A model generated the notes under the pieces. That model saw only the letters and a list, made by a program, of their open reading frames with translations. It was not told the DNA's origin and ran no database searches. A program made the position numbers and the translations under genes. Positions 22,830 through 34,290 of a stretch of 64,000 nucleotides of DNA are shown here, in pieces; position 1 is the stretch's first letter; every line of letters starts with the position of its first letter. This stretch comes from Lolium rigidum (lineage: Eukaryota > Streptophyta > Magnoliopsida > Poales > Poaceae), in the NCBI RefSeq assembly GCF_022539505.1, contig NC_061511.1, forward strand, positions 35,598,620 to 35,662,619, in the 5' to 3' direction.

Positions 22830-23240
22830 GTCCGCGAGATCTTCCTACGCCTCCCAGCCCTCCAGAGCGTCGTCCGCGCCACGCGCCGCCTTCGCTTGCT
22901 GCGCTTTCCGCCGCGTCGTCCACTCATCCCCCACCTTCCGCCGCAGTTTCCGCGCGCTCCAGGCGCCGCCTCTCCTCGCATTTTTCCTCGAGCCCAACTT
23001 TGAAGTGGTCCCGGCCTTTCCCTGCACATGGCGCAGTTGCGACCCTGACCTTGTCGCCACCGATTTCTTTGACATCCACCACGCCGATGCCGATGCCAAC
23101 TCCAAAACTACCGCAGTCAGGGAGATCGAATCCCCGAATCCTAGCTGGGACGGATACTCGCCGACTCCGATCCAAACCAATCTTGGTGCCGCTGAACACC
23201 GTGCGCACACTGACGTGCTCATCCGCCAGTGTGTGCGTTA
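22830..23240 (+). pseudogene. Truncated copy of the F-box gene exon 1
   Basis: The DNA from TCCGCGAGATCTTCCT is clearly the same as 867 onward in the intact gene. It encodes REIFLRLPAL, then, after a 4-base insertion that shifts the frame, AAFACCAFRRVVHSSPTFRR and LAFFLEPNFEVVPAFPC. The F-box start and ATG are missing because the copy begins inside the Copia RT. Similarity fades after about 23090; the remaining frame to 23240 is of unknown origin. It is not expected to make an F-box protein. Confidence 0.8.
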
Positions 23241-23628
23241 ACAAGGCGGGGACAGCGGGATCTCGGAGAGCCAGACATCAACCTAGAGAGCGGCACCAGC
23301 TGCTGCCAGTGAGGTCCGGCCAGGGCAGAGCAGCCACGAGGCACCACAGGGCGCGTCACTGTCGCAGTGCAGACGATGAAGGAGCTTGAGGTTCTGCGTC
23401 ACATGCCGCCCTCCTCTTTGGACCGGCACGCCTTCGTTCAGTTTGGGTGGGCGGTGACCAGTTTTGTCCCCAACACCGCGAAACGTGCTACTGGTTCTTG
23501 TCTGTTCCTAAAATTGATAGAAATGCATGGTCAGTAAGTATTCTTCATTGAGCAAGAACCTGGCGGGCGGGCAAGCAAAATCACTAATATCAGATATATC
23601 GTCTGAACCACTCCATGTGAAAGAAGCT
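23241..23628. other. Unassigned spacer
   Basis: No ORF or transposon terminus recognised. A block CAGTTTGGGTGGGCGGTGACC near 23438 recurs, with small changes, near 24454 and 24767, indicating local duplication within this stretch. Confidence 0.4.
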
Positions 23629-23850
23629 ATGCACCAGCTGGAGAACACATTCGGAAGTAGCTAATGTAACCTCCGGGAAGAAATTAGATGCATCTCTGCT
23701 CAACAAGGGCACGCTACATTCTCCAGAATAGAAACCACTCGCCATGACAAGACCAATCCAGGCATCCATCGATCCATACGGGCTGGAATGCAGAGTGAAT
23801 AAAAATCAGTGTGATCCTCTCATTCGTAGCTAACTAACCAAAGAACTCGT
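23629..23850 (+). repeat. Direct repeat copy 1 (paralogue of the thaumatin-like promoter)
   Basis: About 220 bases (from AGCTATGCACC to the AGAACTC block) match 24812-25053 with a few indels, including CTCCGGGAAGAAATTAGATG and CCATACGGGCTGGAATGCAG. Copy 2 lies directly upstream of the thaumatin-like gene. No thaumatin coding sequence follows copy 1. Confidence 0.8.
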
Positions 23851-24461
23851 GCAGATCTATCATCGTGCACATCGTCTTCATGATCCTGCTGTCCCTCATC
23901 TTCATGATCACGGCAGTGCGGTCCTCTTGGAGTTGGTGCTCTTCCTTTGTGCTCGTGATGCACACCAGGAACACCTCGGCTCCTCAAAGTAAATGGGATT
24001 GTTAGCCAAAATAAAGATGACAAGTGTATTGAATCTTGTCGAGGCTGATATTGCAGAAGTCCGGATGAGGCAACCACATGGAACGGATACTCAATTCATG
24101 GATAACCCTTTCCACTGTCCTGTAAACAATTATTCAGTCACTAAACCAGCTCTTCGAAACACAATATGGCCATCAGAACCTAGCATATTCTTGTGTCATC
24201 CTGAAACCTGTTATTCTGCTAGTTGCCACATTTACATTCTGCTTAGTGGATAAAGGAAAAGAAGCCTGTTCAGGCTGAACCCACTTATTTTTCATGTGCT
24301 TATTATTCGAAGTTGTTAAGGGTGGGTGCTGTTCATGGTGCATCCTCAAAACATTCTGAAAAACCCAAAACGTCTACGCAGATTAGTTTCCTATGTATGA
24401 TCTGTTCCTTGTGTTTGAAGGGTTCCTGATTATTCCCCTACTGAACTGAATTTCCGTTTGG
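23851..24461. other. Unassigned spacer between duplicated segments
   Basis: No convincing gene. Plus-strand sequence at 23855-23990 reads as a short GC-richer stretch flanked by AT-rich DNA, but it has no start, splice or domain signal that I can support. Confidence 0.35.
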
Positions 24462-24663
24462 GTGCGCGATGACCAGTTTATACTGATTATTCTTCACATA
24501 CCCTATGAGGATGAGGATGGCATCAATAAAGAAATAGCCGCAACGTTGGAGGCCTTCTTGCGTCCCAACGAGGATGACGATGGCTCTTTTATTAGCAAGA
24601 TCACTAATTTGGATGCACAGTTGATAACTGCAAGAGACCATATCCTGAGGATAAGTCCATGAC
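24462..24663 (+). pseudogene. Copy of F-box gene exon 2
   Basis: The frame reads DEDGINKEIAATLEAFLRPN, then ISKITNLDAQLITARDHILR, ending in TGA at 24661-24663. The second exon of the intact gene has DQDGITKNVMATLDAFLRPN and SKITSFDAQLITGRDRILR. Only the second half of exon 2 is matched; no upstream exon is joined. Together with 22830-23240 it marks the remains of a second F-box gene whose middle is lost. Confidence 0.8.
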
Positions 24664-24811
24664 TCTGAGGTCTGCGAGTGTGCCTAGTACAGAAAGAGAA
24701 ACCTGATGATGAGTTGGTGATAACTTTATAAGTGGAAGCTCCATTCCCCTGCAGAACTGAATTCAGTTTGGGTGGGCGGTGACCAGTTTATACTGATTCT
24801 TCACATACTTA

Positions 24812-25053
24812 GCTATGCACCGGGCTGGAGAAGACCAGTACGCCACATCCGGAAGTAGCTAATGTAACCTCCGGGAAGAAATTAGATGCATCTCTGCTCA
24901 ACAAGGGCAGGCTACATTCTCAAGAATAGAAACCACGTTCGCCATGACGGGACCAATCCAGGCATCCATCGATCCATACGGGCTGGAATGCAGAGTGAAT
25001 AAAAATCAGTGTGATGCTAGCTCTCCTTCGTAGCTAAGTAACCGTAGAACTCC
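24812..25053 (+). repeat. Direct repeat copy 2 (upstream of the thaumatin-like gene)
   Basis: Partner of 23629-23850. It ends about 50 bases before the TATA box of the thaumatin-like gene, so it is probably that gene's proximal promoter. Confidence 0.8.
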
Positions 25054-25101
25054 ATGGTTATTCTAACACGCATTGACGCATAGCACTCACGGCGCCTTGC
25101 C

Positions 25102-25108
25102 TATATAA
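25102..25108 (+). promoter_or_regulatory. TATA box of the thaumatin-like gene
   Basis: TATATAA in the context TTGCCTATATAAACAGCC, 74 bases before the ATG at 25182. The spacing allows a transcription start near 25135 and a short leader. Confidence 0.75.
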
Positions 25109-25181
25109 ACAGCCTTGCACGTCCGCCTAAACGATATCACCAGTTCATCACCACCCCTGCAAAGCCAAGAAACAAGAGCAC

Positions 25182-25909
25182 ATGGCTACCATGGCCGAGC
25201 GCCTCGCCCTCGCCTTTCTGCTTGCGGCCGCCGCCGCTCTGGCGGCATCGGCGGTGGACACCAAGCTGACCCTGCAGAACCTCTGCCCGTTCCCCGTGAC
25301 CCCGCTGGTCACCCCCAACGGGAACTTCTCCTCCATCTCCGACAACACCGTCGAGCTCGACCCCAACGGGGGCTGGTCTCCTTCCCCTTCCCGGACACCT
25401 TCTGGGCTGGCAGCGTGGTGGCGCGCACCTTCTGCAGGACGCCGACCAGCTGCGACACGGGCTCGTCGCCGCCGAGGACGGTGGTCCAGCTGGCCGTGCA
25501 CTCCACCGAGGACCTGGCGACGTACAGCGTGAGCCTCGAGGACGGCTTCAACCTGGCGACGGTGGTCACCCCCCTGTTCAGCGCCGGCGGGCAGTGCCCG
25601 GCGCTGGGCTGCCCTCTGAACCTCACCAACGGGTGCCCCATGGATCAGGTCAAAATCGACGACTGCGGCGTCATGGTGGCGTGCAAGGGGGACCCCGGGT
25701 ACTTCAAGCGGCGGTGCCCGCTGACGCGGGTGAACGGTTCCGACCGTGAGCCACTGCCACAGAGCTGCATCGCGCCCCGCGAGCTCAAGGTCGTCTTCTG
25801 CCAGAAGGAGCTCGCCCATCTGACCATGGTCGGTGCCGCCTCCGCCCAGACGGAGCTCGCCCATCTGACCATGGTCGGTGCCGCCTCCGCCCAGACAGAG
25901 CACCTGTAA
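25182..25909 (+). pseudogene. Thaumatin-like (PR-5 family) protein gene, frameshifted
   Basis: Thaumatin-like proteins are secreted, disulfide-rich defence proteins. The start at 25182 gives a signal peptide of about 24 residues (hydrophobic LALAFLLAAAAALAA, cleavage likely after ASA). The mature start DTKLTLQNLCPFPV matches the family's first strand. At the G run 25368-25372 the frame shifts by one base; the other frame then continues with SFPFPDTFWAGSVVARTFC, YSVSLEDGFNLATVVTP, the DDCGVMVACKGDPGYFKRRC block and ELKVVFC to TAA at 25909. Eleven cysteines are visible, close to the 10 of short-type members. The C-terminus carries a perfect-in-protein 15-residue tandem duplication not usual for the family. 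Whether the shift is real or an assembly error in a homopolymer is undecided; otherwise the gene looks intact. Confidence 0.8.
25808..25897 (+). repeat. 45-bp tandem duplication at the thaumatin-like C-terminus
   Basis: Two copies, 25808-25852 and 25853-25897, each encode ELAHLTMVGAASAQT. They differ at one base (final ACG or ACA). The unit is in frame and lies after the last family Cys, just before the terminal EHL and stop. Confidence 0.95.
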
Positions 25910-26370
25910 TTTCATGATAAATAAGCAGCTGCTCAGAATTCAACTTACTGTAAAGAGAAACAGATTGATGCGCCAATCGGGCTCTATCATACTGTAAATC
26001 TTCGAAAGTGAGCACATTACATTGTAACTGGCCTGTCGATATAAGGCAGCCCACGCACAAATGAAATGATGATAGTGAAGTCCCATTCTTTGCAAATATA
26101 AAATTGAATTCCTTCAGCAAATGAATGCATGTGAAGATAATAAGGAGGAATGAACAACACACGCTGGATTACCAAAAAAGTTACCAATTCGAACCAAGAT
26201 ATCATCAGCCATGCAACGTCAACACTTATCAAAAAGTTTCCGACCATTGGTAAGCCTCTTTTCTGAAACTGTATGTCGTACTGGTGTGCAGCTTGTTCAC
26301 GAGTGAAGAGAAGCAATGGGACTGGGATCGATGTTCGTAATGTTGACAGATGTGCTTGTTGTTCATTAGA
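25910..26370. other. Thaumatin-like gene 3' flank
   Basis: ATAAATAAG at 25917 is a plausible polyadenylation signal. The remaining DNA is AT-rich with no supported gene; ORFs on the minus strand lack any family signature. Confidence 0.45.
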
Positions 26371-26523
26371 TTTTGGTTGGCATGTATGGATGCCTGAAAG
26401 GCTGAACATGCTATAATTAATGACGAATACTTCCAATGAGCTCCCACAATTAATGATGAATAGATTGGAAGATGACAGAAGAGACAGAATGCTTTTGGAA
26501 GATGACACAATTATTTGACTGTT
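26371..26523 (+). repeat. Duplicated locus, copy A, left part
   Basis: From TTTTGGTTGGCATGTATGGA to TATTTGACTGTT. It matches 38659-38711 (before the Helitron) and 51689-51760 (after it). The position homologous to the Helitron insertion is between 26427 and 26428, GACGAA|TACTTCC, and is empty here. The right part of this copy lies beyond the LINE at 34445-34517. Confidence 0.88.
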
Positions 26524-26663
26524 TTTTCGAAAATGGGCACTTTATTACTTTAAGCAATAGACACGGCCTCTGCATAACTAGGATGCACACAGTCGTACAA
26601 ATATCTGTTACAAAACACGAAATCATCCGACGATAAAAATCCAAAGTTCTCGATAAAAAAAAA

Positions 26664-29600
26664 CTAGCTAGGTGGATCCAGACGAAGATCACGCTGCCAC
26701 CCATGTTGGGAAAAAATATCCCTCGCCGTATCCTCCAACCGTGAAGACACCTCCATAAAGAGGTCTCGATGCTCCATCCGCTGAAGAGGCACCCATGAGC
26801 GAAGTGTAGCTGTGCATCGGTATATGACCTGCATAAGAGAGGAAGAAATATTATTGAAAATCTTGTCATTTCTACATAGCCAGAGCGACCAAATAATGGC
26901 AATTGCTCCCATCCTAATAAGACGCTTAAACCTAACAGCCACACCATTGAGCCAATTACCAAATATATTGGCAACACTATGCGGTGGGTATAAGGTATAC
27001 CCTATTTGGACAGCTGACCATATAGATCTAGCAAACTTACACTGGAAGAACAAGTGTTTAATAGTCTCGTCTTGGTGACAGAAAACACACTTTTTACTTC
27101 CATGCCAGTTGCGTTTGGCAAGATTATCTTTAGTGAGGATGACCCCACGACGAAGATACCATGCAAACACTTTTGTTTTTAGCGGTATCTTCATCTTCCA
27201 AATTTTAGAATTATTATCGACTGGAATATCAGGCTGAATCAAAGCATTGTACATGGAAGCCACAGAGAATGAACCATTTGCGGTGAGGTTCCAGCGAAAC
27301 ACGTCGGACCCCTGCGTCAATTGAACTAGTTCAAGACGTTGTAGCAATTCATGCCAGGAGATTTTTCTAGGTCCGATGAGGGTTCTTCTGAACGTCACAT
27401 TCGGTGGGAAAGTTTCCAACACCTTAGCGATAGTATCACTTTTGTGGCGGACAATATTGTACAATGACGGATATTGTTCTCGGAGTGTGGCATTGCCAAG
27501 CCATTTATCCTCCCAGAAACGAATTTCCGACCCATCCCTAATAGAGAAAGATCCATATGGAAAGAAATACTTCTTTGTATCCATAAGGCCTGCCCAAAAG
27601 TGTGAATCTCCTGGTTTCCAAAGAACCTGAGATAGAGCCTTTGAGCCAATGTACTTTCTCTTGAGGAGTGTTTGCCAAACTCCCTCCTCGGTAAGTAGCT
27701 TAGAGAGCCATTTACCAAGTAAGGACCTATTCTTGACCTGGAGATCTTGGATGCCCAGTCCTCCATGGTCTTTGGGGCGGCAAAGCACACTCCACTTAGC
27801 CAATCGATATTTACGCTTCTCACTATCCCCTTGCCAGAAGAATCTAGATCGGAAATAATCCAATCGTTTTAAGACCCCTCTAGGAAGTTGGAAGAAAGAT
27901 ATCATATACAGTACCATATTACTTAGTACCGCATTTATGAGAACTAATCTTCCTCCCAAGGATAGTAATTTGCCTTTCCAACTGCTTAATCTAATCTGTA
28001 GTCTTTCCTCGACCATTTTCCATTCGGCATTGGTTAGTCTCCGATAATGAATCGGAATACCCAAGTACCTAATCGGAAATTGGCCTTGCTCATAGCCAAA
28101 CAGCTCAGCATAATCTGCAACATTATCTTGGGCCTCACCAAAACAAAACAACTCACTTTTATGGAAATTAATTTTTAGACCCGAAAGCTGCTCAAATACT
28201 GAAAGAATTAACTTCAGATTTCGAGCTTTTTCAATGTCATGATCCATAAAAAGAATTGTGTCGTCGGCATATTGAAGGATGGACAATCCTCCATCAACAA
28301 GATGAGGAATGACCCCTTCAATCTGGCCCTCTGACTTTGAGCGTTCAATCATAACAGCAAGCATATCCGCCACTATATTAAAAAGCATTGGCGATAATGG
28401 ATCTCCCTGTCTTAGCCCCTTCTTGGTTTGAAAGTATTTGCCCACGTCATCGTTGACTTTAATGGCAACACTCCCTCCCGAGACAAAACTATTGATCAAC
28501 GCACACCACTCATCAGAGCAACCTTTCATTCTGAGAGTTTGTTGCAAGAAAGACCACTTAACCTTATCATAGGCTTTTTCAAAGTCAATCTTTAAAATTA
28601 CCCCATTCAACTTCTTTCTATGCAATTCATGAACAGTTTCATGGAGGACTACAACCCCATCGAGGATGTTCCGTCCTTGCATAAAAGCAGTTTGTGAAGG
28701 CCTAACCACATGATCAGCCACTGTGTTAAGCCGAATCGTGGCCACCTTAGTGAATATTTTAAAGCTGACGTTAAGAAGACAAATAGGACGATATTGTTGG
28801 ATCCTTTCTGCTTCATTAACCTTTGGCAATAAAATAATTTCACCAAAGTTGAGCCTAAACAGCTCCAACTGACCAGCATAAAGATCCGCGAAAAGAGCCA
28901 TCAGGTCAAACTTGATGACATCCCAGAAATTTTGATAAAATTCAGCTGGAAAGCCATCAGGACCAGGGGCTTTATTATGCTCCATTTGGAAAACAGCTTT
29001 TCTTACTTCCTCCTCAGTGTAAGGAGAAGTGAGAAAATTTTCTCAGCTTGAGTGACTTGAGGAATATCATCCGTTCTAGCCTCATCAAGCGAGAAATTTC
29101 TTTCCTCGGGCGCACCAAAAAGTCCCTTATAATAGCTCGTAATATACGACTTTAGCTGATCATGTCCCTCGATAGTACCCTCATCCTGCACAAGAGTACG
29201 AATAAGTTTCTTCCTATGTTTGCCATTGGCAACACAATGGAAGTACCTCGTATTCGAATCTCCCTCCAGAATAAATTGGGCCTTAGATCGTTGGTACCAT
29301 TTCAGCTCCTCTTCACGCAGTAGTTTTGCGATTTCCGCATTCGATTGGCTTTTTTGCTCAATCTCTTGTGTGGAAAGAGGCCGAACTTCTGCTTTAGCTT
29401 CGAGGTCATCTATAATAGATGATAGTCGTTGCTTTTCTTTTCTAAGAATCCCAGTTGTGTGTCGTGCCCAGCCACAGAGGTGTTTGCGTGCAGCATGCAT
29501 TTTGTTATTCCACCTCTGTATCGAAGACAAACCTACAACCGGTCTTTCCCATATCCTTTTAACCATGGTCTGAAAACCATCCCAATTCAACCAACCGAGT

Positions 29601-30342
29601 TCAAACTTAAATCGGCGGTTAGACGGAGGTCTAGGTAAACCAGTGGATAACAAGATGGGAGCATGATCCGAGAATCCAACAATACGTTCTAGTGCACGTA
29701 CCGACACCATTGGGTATTTCAATTCCCAATCGGTATCCATGAGTACACGATCTAGTTTTTCATATGTTGGTTCCGGAAGATTGTTAGCCCAGGTAAATTG
29801 TCTGCCAATCATTGACACCTCCCTCAAATCCAAGCTGTGAATGACCGCATTGAACAAGAAGGGCCAATGATTGTCAAAAGTGCCCCTACTCTTCTCGCAT
29901 GGAAATCTCAACAAATTAAGATCCCCCCTATGAGAATAGGATGAGGGTTTTCCTTTGCTAGATTCACCAATTCTCGAAGAAAGGCGGCCTTGGAAGCTTC
30001 CTGAGCAGCACCATACACGGCGACTAGACTCCAAATGAAATTGTCAGCTCGATTGCGGATGTGGAATTTGATATGAAATTCCCCCACCGAATGTGCTAAC
30101 ACTTCCATTGAGTCCGTTCTGACAGCGAGTAAGATACTGCCAGATCTTCCACGGGGAGGACAAGAAATCCAAGTAAAGTCACTACCACCGGATATACGGT
30201 TAAGCAGACTTTGCGAGAAATCCCTTCTCCCCGTCTCAGAAATAGCCAAAAAATCCAAATTATGATCCCTAATGCAATCGGCAAAATGTAAGTGTTTAGC
30301 CAAGTCACCAAGACCTCTGCTATTCGCAAACATGCCATTCAT
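26664..30342 (-). pseudogene. LINE ORF2: endonuclease and reverse transcriptase
   Basis: Starts ATG at 30342, overlapping the ORF1 stop by ATGA. The N-terminal AP-type endonuclease shows ISETGRRDF, GGDLNLLR-like, RQFTWANN, YEKLDRVLMDTDW and SDHAPILL. A frameshift near 29925 interrupts it, and a second near 29035 separates it from the 773-aa reverse-transcriptase frame. RT blocks in order: NKAPGPDGFPAEFYQNFW, YRPICLLNVSFKIFTK, LKIDFEKAYDKVKWSFL, GLRQGDPLSPMLFN, and the catalytic LQYADDTILF. The C-terminus carries the zf-RVT type knuckle CVFCHQDETIKHLFFQC. It ends at 26664. All catalytic motifs look intact; only the two shifts prevent a full protein. Confidence 0.9.
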
Positions 30343-33300
30343 TGGGAAACAATGGGAGATTTGGAAATTTTGGACCGTTTCCGCGGTTTCTTATTGGAGG
30401 AGGATTTGGACTTCCGACGAGATGCTTTTAACTCATATAAAGAGTAAAGATCATCCTCATCCAAACCCACCTCCGACACTGCACCAACTAGGTGAGAAAG
30501 AAGATGACCATCTGATGTGGCAATCGCTTCCTCCTCATCTAAATAGGTGGAATCCAACACGGTCGAAGCTTTTGGAATAACCGTAAGACGATCAAATTCC
30601 ATATGCTTCAAGACTCTAGTTGAAACAGAAATCTCTTTTTCATTACTGCCTAACCTAACTCCTAAACTATTAAGCTTAGAGGAAATAACAGGTGATGAAA
30701 AAGAGAGAAAAGATTTCGATTTATGAGAAGAATTCATACCAACATAGTCAAGGTTTTGTGCCGCCTTACGGCGCATCGCCTTCTGCATAGAGTCCTCATC
30801 CGTCATCGTCCCCCCATCAGCATCCATGCCGAACCTCCCACTCCGCCTAACTGGGGTGACATACCCTCCAAAGGTGTCACTCGACGGCACACGTGCGGGA
30901 GGTGGCACCACATCCACCCCCACATCCCGCTGTGGAAGCGGCGTAGTAGGCGGTGTCGGTGTCGGAGTCCCGATGGGCGAGGAAGGAGCCTGAGCCGGAG
31001 GCGGTGAAGATGTAGTAGACGTCGAGGCCGACGGCGAAGTCGATGGTGCGGAAGGGGAAGGCGCCCGTGTCAGTCCTGGAGACGACACTCCCAACCCCAA
31101 CCCCGGCACCACGAAAGCCGCAGCCGTAGTAGGAGGGGACACGGGCGGTGAAGCAGCCCCCCCCCCCCACCACCTCCTCCATGGAGTCCGCAGCCGCGGT
31201 GGTAGAAGGAGGCACAGTCGATGTAGCAGCCTCCCCCAACCCTGCCGAGTCACCTGCATAGGGGGGCTCGGGTGATGAAGTAGCCCCCCCCCCCCCCAAC
31301 ATCGGTGAATGTGTCGCAGAAGGGGGCACAGGTGATGTAGCAACCCCCCTCTCCGTCACCTCCACGTGGGTCGTCGCCGAAGACCAAGGGGTAGATGGTG
31401 TCGTGGACACCACCGTAGCCACCTCCTGAGCATTGACCGGAGAAGCCGCAGAACCGACCTCCATCGCCATAGGTAGCACCACAGCGCGACTTACCAGCTG
31501 AGGAGACACCCTACGGACCCTCTCCACAATCTCGATGCCTCTCGGCGTCCTCGGATTAGCATTATAGGGCGTAATGACCGAACATAAAACAGTAGAAGCC
31601 GCCACTGACTTTCCTTTACTCGTCGAGGAAGAATGGAGAGAGGAGTCCACATCCATATTAGAAGCTTCAGATGCCATAGCCCCCGAAGGACCAATGGAAT
31701 CGTGATCCTTGTCATTACCCAAATCCTCCTCATCCACATCATCACCCTTCCGTCTCCAGAAATAAGGGGTGAAAGATGGGTCCGCAACAAAATCAGCCGG
31801 CTCACGACGGAAAACAAAGCCAAATAACTTCAGCTTGACAGCACATGCCACAGCAAGAAAAGGGCCCGTATCATCAACCTGCCCCTCCAAAGCCTGGGGG
31901 TTAACCATGGCCACGTATAGACGCACAACCCCACGACTCCGCAAAGTGACAAGATCGACATCAAGTGGAACACCAAGAAGAGTCCCGACCGCCCAAAGAC
32001 CATGGAAATGTCTCACCGTATAAGGAACCCCCTCCACATGTACCCAAACCGGCTTCAGCTCAGACTTATGCTGGATATCCTGAGCTTTCCAAACTGTGAG
32101 CGAAGTTGTAGCCTTATGCGCGGGTACACCCATCTGAAACCCATCAACACGCTGGAGATCCTCCGCCGAAGGGAACCCAATAAGAAAAGCATCATCCCCA
32201 TGAGCAACAGCCTCCCACTTCCACTGCACATTAAGCGGACAAATCCTCTTCATCAAATCTTGGATCGCCTTTGCAGGAACCTTGTCACCCGAAATAGTCA
32301 CCAGGGCTGTAGGAGAGCAGGTCGGAGCAAGGTGTGCCTTATGCACACTGTCAGGTAAGCACAACAAAGCATCGTCAGTCCCTTCCCCTGTAACGAAAGA
32401 CGAAGGTCTTGGAAGGCGCAAGGTGGGACATCTCAAGGTAGGGTGCTTGAAGTTATCACAAACAAGACAGTAATGTTGAACTGTACAATCTTTAGTGGCA
32501 TGAGAATCAACTGCACACTTCCAACATTTTCCAGTCTTCTTCCCTTTACCCTGAACAACAACCGACGCCGACACAGGCTCCGACGAAGAGGGAACATCGA
32601 TCACTGCAACCGGCTCCTGAAACACAGCGGCTACCTCTAACGTCCCAGCTGGTACAGCTGCAGAACCCACAACATGCGGCTGCACGAACTGGTCAGACGG
32701 TGCAACTAACTGAGATTGATGCACCCCCTGACCCGGCGGTACAGCCTTCTTCTTCTTGCGCTTGTTTCTGAGCCCAACTGGACCCGCTGCCATCGTAACC
32801 GGAGGACCCTGCTGCTGTTGCGGAAACTGCCCAAAAGGCGGCAAGGAGTAATGTTGTTGCTGTTGCTGGTACCCCGTCTGGACAAGCGGCCGCTGCTGCA
32901 TAAACTGAGGACCAACCTGCGGCATGTACGCCAGCGGTCCGGGCTGCTGCGAGGGCGGTTGAAGCGGACGAAGCTGCTGTGGCACGAAAGGCTGAAATGT
33001 AGGCATTGGGGGCTGAAAATACCCAGGCTGAAACTGCTGCTGTAACTGTGGCTGCCCAACAGCCCCTCCCGGATGATGCTGCTGAAGGAAACCAGGCGGT
33101 TGAGCCGCCCCACCCGGCGGCAGAGAGGTCTGCGACGGACGGGTCGCTGCTGGTCTGGGGGGCCCCGCCGCACTACTGCCCAGCGGCACAGCACCTGCGG
33201 CAGCACCGCCCGGGGCGGCCGACACGGGCGGACGCGGATCCACCATGGCCGCCGCAAGGTATGTGCGGCTGCCCAGGAGCCAAGGCGAGGGCGGCGTGGA

Positions 33301-34290
33301 CAGCAGCGGCAGGAGGAGATCGCTCGGAGCTGCGGCCGATGGTGAAGACGAAGATCGCGGCGACGGACTTGGGAAGACCGAGGTTGGAGGCGATGGCGGA
33401 GTCGCTGCACGAAGCGGAGGGCACGGCAACGATGTGTCACGATGGTGGGCGCTTCCGTAGGTTTTGCAGGACCTTCTGCGACGCCTCCGACGCAGATGGG
33501 CCCAACCAGTAGGCACGTCCAGGCCCACGTCATCGTCGCCCACGGTTGCAGAAAAAGCATGCGGTACCGATCGCGCGTGATGCGCGGCCCCCATCTCGTC
33601 CGCCTCCGAAGATTTCGTGACCGTTTCCGATTCAGAGACCGAAACCGTCCCGGAGCACGACGGCAAGGACGCCACGGCCGACGAAGAAGCAGCATGCGCC
33701 GCCAGAGCCTCTTCCAGGAAGAACCCTAGGATCGGCAGGGGCGAGACCCGACGTCGAGGAAGAGGGCCTCTCCAGCTGCCGACCCGAGGGGAGCGTACTA
33801 GGCATAGGCCCGTCGGGGACGCCGAGGACGAACGCCCGCCCCGACGAGCCGACATACGATCCACGACCGGCGAAGACAGCTGCGAAGACCTGCACGCAGT
33901 AGCACCGTGATCAGACATACCTGGCGCCACCGAGCCGGGGGTGGAGCGGCGCTCCCAGAAACGCGACGACGGCGACGGAAAACCAGCGTCCGCCCAGAAT
34001 TCCGCGAGCAGTTCATCGTCAGATTTCCTGGGACGCCGCACCATCGGCGAGCTCGGCCGAGATGGGTACTCTTCGATGGCTTCCTCCGCCACTTGAATGG
34101 CAACGTGATCATCCGCGCCGATCTCGTCGCCCACAGACTCCTCCGGCAATGCCTGCAACAGAGAGAAACGATTCTCCACCGCCGGCGCCAGAGTTAGCCG
34201 CCTTCGTCGGCGACGTAGAGCCGCGCCGGCCGGCGTGACGGGCGGCGGCTCACCTGGGTCGCCCCGATCGCCATGCTCAGACTCGCTCAT
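30339..34290 (-). pseudogene. LINE ORF1: Gag-like RNA-binding protein with two CCHC knuckles
   Basis: About 1317 codons if the frame change is allowed for, long for a LINE ORF1. It begins MSESEHGDRGDPGEPPP. The N-terminal third is Ser/Pro/Arg-rich. A Gln/Pro-rich segment lies at about residues 385-510. Near residue 588 there are two CX2CX4HX4C knuckles, CWKCAVDSHATKDC and CLVCDNFKHPTLRC. An RRM-like or DUF4283-like region follows (KWEAVAHGDDAFLIGFPS, then KPVWVHVEGVP). The frame changes in a 12-C run at 31157-31168, after EEVVGGGG; the second frame continues to the stop at 30339. A second C run lies near 31287-31299. The stop overlaps the ORF2 start, suggesting coupled translation. Confidence 0.82.

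Noticed and set aside
25148..25915. Minus-strand 255-codon frame
   Set aside because: Antisense of the thaumatin-like gene.
33006..33910. Plus-strand frames opposite the LINE ORF1
   Set aside because: Shadows of the GC-rich antisense strand of ORF1, which has the zinc knuckles and fixed flanks.
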